DNA from: Tubulanus polymorphus
Taxonomy: Eukaryota > Nemertea > Palaeonemertea > Tubulaniformes > Tubulanidae
Direction of reading: 5' to 3'
Assembly (NCBI RefSeq): GCF_964204645.1
Contig: NC_134026.1
Span: forward strand, 1,550,001 to 1,614,000
DNA: 64,000 bases
Of this stretch, positions 53,091 to 64,000 are shown in pieces. Made by a program: the position numbers and the translations under genes. Every line of letters starts with the position of its first letter. Positions within the stretch are counted from its first letter, which is position 1. The notes under the pieces are model-generated. The model did not search any database. It had not been told where the DNA came from and saw only the letters and a program-made list of their open reading frames with translations.

Positions 53091-56000
53091 ATATGATAAT
53101 ACTGGCATTTCACTGATTACTCCTGTAAAACAATACATGACAAGACGGTTTAAAAACAACGTGATATTACAGCTTCTCAGCATCATCGAGAAAGGCTGAA
53201 AAATCCATAATTTTCATAACTGTTATTTTTCAAAGCATTTCATTTAACAAGTGCAAAGTGTTCAAATACATTTCTATTGATTGCCTTTCAACGAGTGAGA
53301 AATCAATTCTGAAATCATTTCATCTTTCTAGCTAATATCTATTACACCCCTCATCATTATGCTCAAGTTAAAAGACATTTGATATAAAAAGGTAAAAGCT
53401 GAAATAAGTGTATGGAAAAACCACCCATTATAGATGGCTACAGATATTCACAATACCTTCTGGACTTTTTTACTGATTGAAATTTAAAATGCTTCTGACG
53501 ATATATTAAAGGGTCCAATGCGGAAGGGTTCCCCCGGGCAGAAGTTTGACATGCTGTATGTAAACTGAGTAACAGTTATTGATTGTAAACCCTGTGAAAA
53601 CCCTGAAGGCAAAAATCATTACCGGTATTGATTTCTTACGACACCATCGATTGTGGAATACTTATAAAACATTGTCTTCACTGATTGTTTCTATCGATAT
53701 AACACTGTATACATGTTCATCTTTAAACTCTACTGGATTAATTCAATCTACAGTCACCTATTCATTATAGGTACACCTGATGAGGGCTATTGGTCTATAG
53801 CCAAAACATTGCTCAAATACACTTTTACTCAAGAACTTGACATCTTGGGTTGAATTATTGTTGGGATTTCTCTCATGTTCACCTATTCATTGATTTCATC
53901 ATTCAATTTTGGCATCAATTTCAGTTTGGACATGATTACGAACATATGATTTCCATGAACTGAATTCACCTGTCCATCAATTTCATCATTCGCCATAAAT
54001 TTTTGACATCATTACAAACCTTAACATTGGAAAGTTTTACCGGACTCCGATGAATATCGTCAATACCTTGAAATGAAATACTGTTTTCCTTGACATTGCC
54101 ATCAGTTTGACGTCAGTGTTTTCTGGTGTCACGCAGTTTGCACGTTTCAGACTCTCAGTCTCGGTGCAAAGCAATTTTCCAGGAAATCATTTCCCGGCTA
54201 TACGTATAAATCATGCTTTGGTCATGGCCAGATAGAGAAACATTTTACGTTTGATCAAAGTTTTCCGGTTTGGATATTCAATGAATACAATTGTTAATTA
54301 CGACTCGGGAGCGATCATCCGTAATAAGTAAAAAAAGCAAAAACTTCCTGAAATCGTAAGCAGTCCATTACAGGCTCAAAAAGTAATAACGAATCCTCTA
54401 TTTTCAAGGCGATTGGCCGATGTTAAAGGTTGCCAATGTTTTTTTCTTGGCAGCCATGTGTAAGAGTAGGAGTGAAGCGCGTTGTTGCAGATCAGACATG
54501 ACTCTGATGAAGTCAATCTTGACGTTCTTGATTCTTTATTCATTTGTGAGCGAAACTTGGCAACTCGTCATCATTGGCAACAATAAGCTACGTACGTGCT
54601 ACTCATAGCAATCGAGTACGAAGCCTTGTGTCGCCCGAGTCAGTCGTCATTTTGCGCGATTCTTTTCCGACGTCACAAAGCTCGCAGGGAATACAGCTTC
54701 TAATTGGCGATAATAGAAACAAACCTCATGAGTTGTGTATTACAGAAAGCCAGCAGTGGTCATCACAACTAAATACACGGCAAAGAAACAACACGACTAA
54801 TTTGTTCTAATCACTTCGTAACATTCTGGTCCCGGATTTGATAGTGGCAACAATTTTCGAATTTCGAATTAGTTCAGGGGACTCACTGCCTTCCATCAGC
54901 TCAAGATTTTAAATATAGATGTTATAAAATGGGGGTTTTACGTTGTTTGATAGTCAAAATAAGTCTTATAATTATCTGTAAAAATACCATAGTCAAGTTA
55001 TACACCTTATGAGAAGAGATGACTGTATTTATTTAGTAATTAACAGCTTTGGAGATAGATAATTATAAAATATATTATAGATTTTGACTATTAAACTCTG
55101 CAAAACCCCTATTTCATAACAGTCATATACAGTAGACCATGAAATTTGTCCGCCTTGAGTGATATCAGAGTAAGATGTTATATATAATATTAAGTTAACC
55201 CATTATCTCCGATAGGATCCAACTTGAGTCTCCTGTATAATTGCGCATACGCACAACGAAGCCATATCAAATTCATAAGATGCTTACATTTGCAATTTAC
55301 TTGTAACAACAGTCGTAGCATCCTGAACAAGTTTAAGTGACAGCTCCTTATCATCAATTTCTTTCTCGTAGACGTATTTCTGATATAATAGAATAGTCAT
55401 AAGTCTAACTCATCACTCTAAAGGGTTTAGACATTTTCATCAAAATTTCACGTCAAACGCAAAACCGCTGTTTTGAAATTACGACTGATTTCGCCGATCT
55501 TCGTGTCAGTCAGACAAATATTAGCCCAATATTCCCTTCAAACATTTGCCATCTCAAGTTGCCTTGGCAACTAGCCAAAATAAAATTTCAAATTCTACTG
55601 AAATCTTACTCAGTCTCCGTCGAACTGTAGACGTATTATGGCGTTTAGACATTCCTTTCATCGGCGTGACACACAAAGAAAGACAGACATCTTCAACGTG
55701 GTGAAGCAGAAAGCTAGCGTTCCCAACGGAGTCATAGTGAATGAAGCTGAAACCAAATGGCTGATAACTGGAGATGTGGAATCAGTGTGAAAGCATTTCC
55801 GTCGAACAAGGAAAAAAACTACATCGCATTTACATAGAAATACATTCAATCTGAATACGTTTCCATAAAAATACATTCAATGTGAATACATAGTTTACTG
55901 ATCCACGGGGTCAGGTCAGACTTGTAGAAGACCCTCAAATGATTTCAGTTACCCTCTTCTGTATTAACTCTTTACTTTTTAACTGACTTGATGTATGGAA

Positions 56001-59000
56001 AGTTATAAACTGCATTTCTTTGTTGGGATACTCTTAAGTTTTCTAATTGGAAAAACTGTAAAATGCATCAAACCCATCATCGAATTTCCAATGGCAAAAC
56101 CTTAACCGCAGGATCCAAATATGCCTTAATGATAATCAAACCTGCCTTTAAATGTGTTACAAGCTCTGTAAAAGAATCATTTGATTCACCCCTGATTCGT
56201 CATAATTTGACAGCTTGGAAAATAGAGCATGTATTCATGTGCCTATGTACAGGTAAGGATAAGTGCACAATAAATCGACTTATATCTGATATCTTTAACC
56301 GATTGGCCTCAAGTTCTAAGAAAATGAAAAAGGTTTTAGATTAGTCTTTAGTCTGAATGTTATGATATTGAAAGTAAAATTATTCGTTCATTACATGTTC
56401 AGTTAATTATTCGCATAGGAGGGCGTTCAAATATACAGTCCCAGCAACTACCGGGGTATCAAACCAATAACCATCAATGTGACAGCATGTTGCTAGGCAG
56501 CAGTGCGGTCAGCTGACCTTTAAACACGTCACTGACGATATCACTGTTGAAGCGCGATGCGAAAGTGTGGAGAAAATTCGATACGTTCAATAATTGATCA
56601 CTGGACGAGAGCAAGAGATTCATCATACATAGAATACATGCTTCATTATTACTACTACACGCTAAACTAATATCTATAATTATCTGTGTTTCAATCTATT
56701 TGATGATTTAACTCTGTTAAGTAACTTTATGATTCCAGGATCTTTTTAAGAGCAGCGGCTAAAAATTACAAGCAAAACGATTTTGTTCCGCGCTCATCTG
56801 ATGTAGAAATGAGAATAGAATACTATAGATTTTGGTGTCTACGGAGAAAGAGGCGCAAAGTTCTCCCAACACTTTCCACAGAACATTTTGGGGAAAATCT
56901 AGCAACGCTAGTAAAACTTTTTAGGGGGAAAGCTGAACAATTCACCCTCAGGATCCATCCCTGGATTGTGGAATGGAACACTATCAATGCCTGGTTTGCA
57001 GTATATTCTAGAATCATGGACACAAATTAGTTTTAGAGTCCATGATAGAATGTAGAAACTCACTGTGATGTGTGGTTATTATACATGCATCATTAGTAAT
57101 GTATTGTCAAGTCATTTCTGGAAAGCAATTCAAGTTTCTAATTGGCCAAACACAAGATCTAATTCTTGTCGAAGTTGCGAAAATAGATTCCATTCTCGTC
57201 GTATTGGGAGAGAAAGAAATCAGTTTAGAAAATTGATTTCGGTTTCATCGAATGCTCATCTCGCTAATATAACATGAACATCGACGTAGCAAAATTGGAA
57301 TCGAAAATGTCAACGGAGAAAGATAGGATTTTTCTGCCCGCACGTAGATTAACGGCAGCAGAGTCAGGAAATCTTTGATCATCCGATGATTTCTGATCAG
57401 TATTCACCTCACATCAAAGAATACGCTTCTCTTGATCAACGCCTGACAGTAATGATCTGTTTACTACCAGGTTTCAATATGGTCGTAACCTTACAGTTCA
57501 GGAGGTATGAATCCTAATCTGACCCTTAAATCCTCCATTTTTCAGATGAATAGATTTAGCTTCTCGACAATATGAAAGTGCTTCAGTGATTTCAAAATAA
57601 ATCCAAGGTACCCTGGCATAGTCTACGTTATATGTTCAGTGTTCTCTGCAAGAGGTTTTAAAATGGAAGCCACCCCTGTCATTTTACATCCACGCCTTCA
57701 TCAGAATCTAATGCAGGTTGATATGAATGTTCCATCATTTCAATGTTCTACCATTGCTTACACTAGCTTCATACAATAGTGATTTTTAAGCTAAATTTTC
57801 ACTGTTTCAAAATCTCAGCGTTTGGTGTCCGTAATGTAACACTAACAGAGGACAAATGCAGCCCTGACCAGCATATGAAGAAGATTGATTTTTGAGATTC
57901 TTAGTTTATCCTCATTCCCACATGACAAAAAAAAACCTACGGCATAAAATATGCACTTTCTGCGACCCTCTCGCATATCTGGTTATCAACATCGGTGCTG
58001 TCATACCTGCCCTATAAACATTACCTAACAATAAATTGATTCATTCATAAGTAATACATATATACATTGATTTATTGAGTTGGTCATTATAGAAATGGCC
58101 CGCGGAGCAACCCCCTTAACCGACATTACTCGAGTAAATAATGGGTAAGTCTTAGATAAGAATAACGCGTAATAGAAATCCATCTATTCACTATCAATTA
58201 CGATGATAGATGTTAGTAAATCAAAGCTATCATTTCATGAGCTCAAGTACAAGAAAACCAACTTGAAAGTTTATCGACACCTCGAAAAACAACGCCAAAA
58301 TTCACAATCGTAATTGTCATTTTGAATAACCAATATTGATGAAGTAGTACGCAATGACGTCACTACTATTCTATAAAGAAATGAAACAAGGAATGTACCT
58401 TCGAACTTGAGATGCCTTTGTATGTAGTCTTGTATTTTTATACTGATTATACTGGTATGAATATCGAGGAAGTGAACGCATCAATTAGCTGCAAAATATC
58501 ATTCAAACAGAGCATTGATTAGAGATGAATTAAAGAAGAGTGAGAGATAATTACTTTTGTCATCGAAATGAAACAGATATCGCATTATCTCGACTGGAGA
58601 CGATGAAATTTCAGTATCGTGGATTTTTATCGGAGTTTTTCCAGTTCATGTTTGATTGTTTCAAACGGCATGAAACTAAAGTCATCGACCAGTCAGGAGG
58701 CATTAAAGCAGCATTTACCAGGCATTTTTGGTCTATTCCATCGGATGAAACGCATCATTTTATTCAACATTCACGCTCATACAGTAAGAAGCACGCCAGA
58801 CACACATCACCAATACCGAATATCGATTATAGTTTGCTCGTTAATTAATCATACAAAGCAAACCTATAATGATTCTGTCTAATGCTCTTTATCTCGACAG
58901 TTCATGCAATTCTACCATCACCTAAACTCCGCACATGCGCCATTATACTGTACATATCTATAATCACATTTTCTTAATTCATGTCTTCATTATTAACATA

Positions 59001-59641
59001 ACGATGTTTAAGAGCAACGTTGCTAGAGCAACAAAATTACCAAACTAACTTTGTCATATCATGTACAATGTTACAGTCCTAAATATCGACTTAGTTCCAT
59101 TGATCAGAGACATATCCTTCATTTTTGCATCAGGATAAAAGGGCATATGTTGTGTCTCAGTGACAGCGGAAGGCATGTAACCTTTTACTGGGTGGGGTGG
59201 GGTCTCATGCAGATTAGTCAGTTACATGCATTTTAACGTATTTCACAGATAGGATTGGTACTTAATGTTTTTCATGCCAGTTTAAAAAGATTTTTGAAAT
59301 TTTTTTTGAAGATTAATATTTTTTCATTATTGGCGAGTACTGTGGCAATATCTGTTGACACATTTTGAGCAAAGAATGCGGTGGGAAGTTTTATCGAAAG
59401 TTGTTGATGCCAAAAAATAGCGATGACCACGGAACGCAAGACGCTGAACAACAGAAAATTCATCAACTATGCAATAAGTAGAACGGTTGACATGTCGCTG
59501 ATGTAGCTAACTTCCTGCGTCGTTCTCTTTTCGTCGGTTAACTTTACTCGATGATGGACAACTTCCTTTCCGTCGTGGAGGCAAGCGGAGGCAAGCGTGT
59601 GAGCTGCGTCGACCCAATCTCCTCACATAGACAAAACGAAG
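53091..59641. other. Long gene-free interval upstream of complexin
   Basis: I find no exon chain here that joins into a recognisable protein. A TGACGTCA (CRE) lies near 54109-54116. A reading frame at 54420-54608 contains a signal-peptide-like stretch (see findings). CTGATGA with a 6-bp hairpin lies at 53777-53802, again followed by an AAAAC...AAATAC tail. The remainder is AT-rich sequence without visible repeats. Confidence 0.4.
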
Positions 59642-60095
59642 ATCGCGCCGGTCGACAAAGATCGGGCCGGTCGACGAAGATCGCGCCGGTAGACGAAGAT
59701 CGCGCCGGTAGACGAAGATCGCGCGGGTAGACGAAGATCGCACCGGTAGACGAAGATCGCGCCGGTAGACGAAGATCGCGCCGGTAGACGAAGATCGCGC
59801 CGGTAGACGAAGATCTCGCCGGTAGACGAAGATCGCGCCGGTAGACGAAGATCACGCCGGTAGACGAAGATCTCGCCGGTAGACGAAGATCGCGCCGGTA
59901 GACGAAGATCGCGCCGGTAGACGAAGATCGCGCCGGTAGACGAAGATCGCGCCGGTAGACGAAGATCGCGCCGGTAGACGAAGATCGCACCGGTAGACGA
60001 AGATCGCCCCGGTAGACGAAGATCGCGCCGGTAGACGAAGATCGCGCCGGTAGACGAAGATCGCGCCGGTAGACGAAGATCACGCCGGTAGACGA
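59642..60095. repeat. Second 19-bp minisatellite (about 24 copies)
   Basis: A tandem array of AGATCGCGCCGGTAGACGA with scattered substitutions. It is markedly GC-rich compared with its surroundings. Because 19 is not a multiple of 3, all frames can stay open. The longest minus-strand frame (179 aa, 59544-60083) is a repeat artefact with a 19-residue period (IFVYRRDLRLPARSSSTGA). Confidence 0.95.
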
Positions 60096-63000
60096 ATACC
60101 TCGATGATAATCAGTTAAATTCAATCATCCTCTTCGCATTAAACCATGAATATCATAACTCCCTCTAACCATACACATACTGTCTACGTTATAAAACTAA
60201 GTTATTTTCTCGGCTTATTAGATTAAAAATGTCTATGGTTTGAGGGAGTTCTAATCGATTTCAGCGTTTTAGCTTTTTTTCTTACAGTTTTCCAGATTAA
60301 ACTAGATTTCTGGAGACACGCTTCGAATATAGCAACGATTGAGATGTAGTTGAAGTATTCTGTAAAGCGATGTAAATCTTAAGGTGATAGATGAGCACCA
60401 ATCAGTATCATAACCGTACCCTAGAGACACCTAATTAATCAACAATATGTAGCTATGAGGCACTTGCATTAATTCTCTGGAGCTGCTTCCTGTCTTGGCA
60501 CAAATATACAGCCTTCAACATTCCAATTAATGACCACCTTCTGTGATATAGGAGAATCCTTTAAGGGATACCATCAAAAGGAAGTGAATCTTTGTGCAAA
60601 GGGAGGAAATAGCGAGGCCTCGACAACAGACCTTTAATGTCCCTCATTAACAAAAAGTATTTCGTTTCAAAGCTTTTACTTGAAATATAGTATTAAGTCC
60701 TTTTTGCCATTTGAATAATACCTCCGCGTGATGAATAAAAGGAAAGTAATAGCAAATTATATAAAAATCCTATTTATCACTTTCTGGCAGCGAAACATTC
60801 AATCCTCAGCATCTTCTTCAGATCAGAAGATGTTTTCATTGTGCAGTATTTACCAGGAGTCAACACGCCAAGCCTCGTGACTCAGTCTCTTTCTTTCCAT
60901 CACTCCATGTGGTGTGTAAGTCAACAAATAATAGGGAAGTCTCAAATGAAACAGTATTGCATCGAAGCAGCCAACTGCAACATTCAAGGTTGTTGTTGCT
61001 AGTGTTGGTGAAAATCTGCATTGCGCGTGAATGAATAAACTGAGATATTGAAAAAGCGGTGATAAATCCCCTGAAACGATGGTAATACCTCATAAAATGC
61101 TACCTAACTTTGATGACTCCGGGCCCCGAGATCATGTGTCGCCCCAGGGTTTTCCAGAGTTCTTATGCCCAACAGTTGAGATGATGATTTTGAACCATTT
61201 GCGAAGGATAAGCATTATACTTGTTGATGGTCCCTAGATGGAGTCCAAAGTGTTGGGTCTTTTGATCTTAATTTTTGAAAAACAAATTGTTTAAATCCTT
61301 TTATAGTGGGTTTTTATCTCATAATCTATCCTCCACGTCTTTTTACAAATGAAAGTCGTACAGATCGAATTTCTAACGGAAGAAGAGTCAGACGTTGATC
61401 GCTGTTTTAATCCCAATCGAGAACCGTGCAACTAAAGCTGTTTTTGCTATCGGGTAAATTTATGATTAATCTACTTTAATCGATGAAATCCAAAAAGATT
61501 ATTAATTGACAATGTGTTCGTATGAAACGATGCTTCTGGCTGTCGGTACCGTAACATAGCGATGACTGAATTTCGATATACCGGCTTCTATTCGACAATC
61601 TCATCAAATATTTTACAAAATCTCGGTGATGTTACTTCGTCTTGTTATCATCACCGCGGAGATGTTTCATAAAAAAGAACATTTTGTCATTAAAACCACA
61701 TCAAAGGAGCACGGATCAGTATCTTGTTTTCGAAAAGAACGGCTTAATGGATTTTAAAGTCACTATCAATAAGACGATCTAGAATGCATTCTTTTTCAAC
61801 TGTATGAACTTTGCAGCTGATAACACAGTTATAATTGATAAGCCCGCGGACAGAATCTTCCTTCTCACCGATGAACGTTCTCTCAGGAAATCAGTCAATA
61901 TCATCCAGGTACTTTTCCCATACATTTCAATGGAACTTAAAATTTCTAGAAATTGGGTGAGAATTGCTTTAACCTGAATCACACTCGCACTGATGAAGTG
62001 TTAAAGTGATATGAATTATCAGCTCATTTATTCAGCTATACATTATTTGATGAGGGTAACAACCTTGATAATTAGCCTCTTCTTTTATTCGTCAAACTTC
62101 AGAAGCTTCATTCATGAGATTCTTCCCATTAAGACTAAGGAGAGAGGTCCAGGACTCTGAGAACTAGATTGAAAATTACCAACAAGATCCGTTCTGAAGA
62201 TTGAAACCATTTTTACTGTGCAGAAATCTTAAACGATTCAATAGTCCATCGATCAAGCTCATGCAGCTATCGTCCCAACATCCGATGACGTCAATACTAT
62301 CGCCTGCGCTCACGGATTCAAGCAACTAAATCATACCAAGTTGATGAATTAAATGAAATGTTTTATGGCTTTTAGGCAGAGGAAGTGAAGTACAGCCGAT
62401 AGCGCAAATTATAGTCGAATGGAAATTAATGCAATTGAGTATAATACGACAAACTCAGAGACGATGACGACATAGAAAGAGTTGGGTATTTCACTTCACA
62501 CACCAAACATCTCAGACTGAATAATGCTTTCACATCACTATATAACTGAATATAATCATAGACGTACATAAAGTATATACCATGATTTTTGTTATAGCAT
62601 AGATGAATTGATGCTACACCAGCATATACTCATATGTAATAAATTGATTCATCATTTATAGCATGAATTTATATCTGAATAAGAGATGCATTAATTGGAT
62701 AAACTATTCTTCCTACAAATTTATATTTAAAAAAAATCAACAGGCCCAGTGAGTGGACATGTTGATAAATAATGTGCTATATCAAATCATTCAGATTAGA
62801 GAAAATGGACCGAAGTGATGACAATGAAAACCCAGATAGATATTTAGGATACATCAGACAAATCAATTCTGACGTAAGGGTATCATAAAAAACCAGGTCC
62901 AAATTCATTCCTAGTACATGATGTTAAAGGCCCATTTTGCAGCATCAGAAAATGCATTGATCAGTGCTGCACTTTGTTGGGTTGAGAACAGACTTTGATG

Positions 63001-64000
63001 TTACATTACGAAAGTTACCGGTTATGCAGAATTTCAAAACTTACCGCTACAAGATACTGAACAAGTACGTTTCTGCAATCAGTCTCCCATACACAAGCCC
63101 CAATGACAAAACGAATCTGATTCAAGCATTCATTTGTATAGATCAATACAAGTTCTCAACCGCTGGCAACATCGCTAGTTTACATTCTAAACCTAACAGC
63201 ATTTTATTGATCTGGTTCAGCCACAGCAGCAGCAGCACTGTCATAGTCAGGACCTATAAAAGCTTGCTCCTCTGTGTCATTGAGTTATGTAAATATTTAG
63301 TCTTCTCTATAATGGTTCACACTAAGATTGTCGAGTAGACTTATCAATAAGGATCCTATTTACTTTTCGTACAGAGATGCAATAACGAAGTTTACATAGA
63401 CCTTCTATATTCTCGTATAGCTCATATATAGAACAGTCCAGATACAAACATAGATAGATAATTCATAAAATCGATTTCAAATTTTGAAAACCGATTCGAA
63501 AACAGAATCATAGAGCGAAAAGAGATTAGTAAGTAAGAAGGAACCATTGGCAATAATTCTCAAACGGTAGTAGATTTAAGTGACACGACGGAGAAGTCAA
63601 CCTGAACAAACACATTTAGACACACAGCATCCCCTAGGCATCAATTAAAGCGAAGCATAACGGTGGCCATCATCCGATGTTGACAATAATAATGACACTT
63701 TGCCTGAGAAAAACAGCTGCTTCCACAAACATCAAATCTCATAAAACACATCCGCAGGAGCAAAACAAAAAGTCGCTTCTTGTTTGGACAAGAGGATTCA
63801 ATGGAAAGGGGATATAGAAACCTGCTGTTCAAATGTTACACGCAAAATCAAATCTTCGCACCTTGAATTCAGATTATGTTTTCTTCACAGATAATTAGAT
63901 TTCACCGAGAGATGAATTTGCCCTGACAGACTGCCACCAGCAGCAGGAATCTAACACGGATTTTTGAATCAATATTCAGTTGACACTAATTGTTTACACC
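60096..64000. other. Gene-free right end
   Basis: No exon, RNA gene or transposon was recognised. Short frames (for example 60860-61093 minus, 62964-63338 plus) have no family features, no bracketing splice sites that join them, and composition like their surroundings. Confidence 0.4.

Noticed and set aside
58540-58882. Overlapping open frames of about 90-100 aa
   Set aside because: Two frames overlap with no family resemblance and no splice partners; likely chance.
59544-60083. 179-aa minus-strand open frame of 19-residue repeats
   Set aside because: The frame is a consequence of a 19-bp tandem repeat without stop codons in any phase; no flanking coding signal or family match.

Overview
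This is an AT-rich animal genomic window carrying spliced genes with short, GT-AG-bounded introns. All eight multi-exon genes below were rebuilt by hand from splice sites, and in each one every exon junction keeps the reading frame. The proteins (geminin, peroxidasin, EFCAB9, RNF4, XPF, AP-1 mu, Rab24, complexin with a CaaX end) fit a bilaterian invertebrate. A lophotrochozoan such as a mollusc or annelid is my best guess, from the prenylated complexin, the peptide-type GPCR and the compact introns; the exact clade is inference.

Layout. 1-3.2 kb: geminin (+). 4.3-14.4 kb: peroxidasin (-). 15.0-19.2 kb: EFCAB9 (+), with an intronless class A GPCR (+) nested in its second intron beside a 19-bp minisatellite. 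19.8-22.1 kb: RNF4 (-). 22.3-26.8 kb: ERCC4/XPF (+). 27.7-30.7 kb: AP-1 mu subunit (-). 31.0-33.0 kb: a gap holding two foldback elements. 33.0-34.7 kb: RAB24 (+). 39.7-52.8 kb: complexin (-), spread over four exons with a 9.5-kb first intron full of small inverted-repeat elements. 53-64 kb: no gene I can support, apart from a second 19-bp minisatellite.

The eight genes alternate strand without exception (+-+-+-+-), giving three head-to-head and four tail-to-tail junctions. The tightest head-to-head pair is RNF4/ERCC4, whose start codons are under 200 bp apart around an ETS-like and a YY1-like site; both products act in DNA-damage responses. The remaining genes serve unrelated processes: replication licensing, collagen IV cross-linking, sperm Ca2+ sensing, vesicle coats, autophagy/trafficking and synaptic fusion.

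The least explained material is a set of short palindromic elements in and near complexin intron 1. Several carry a CTGATGA - hairpin - GAAA arrangement followed by an ATAAAC-like tail. This resembles degraded hammerhead-ribozyme ends of the kind known from Penelope-like elements. That reading is inference and needs structural and assay tests.
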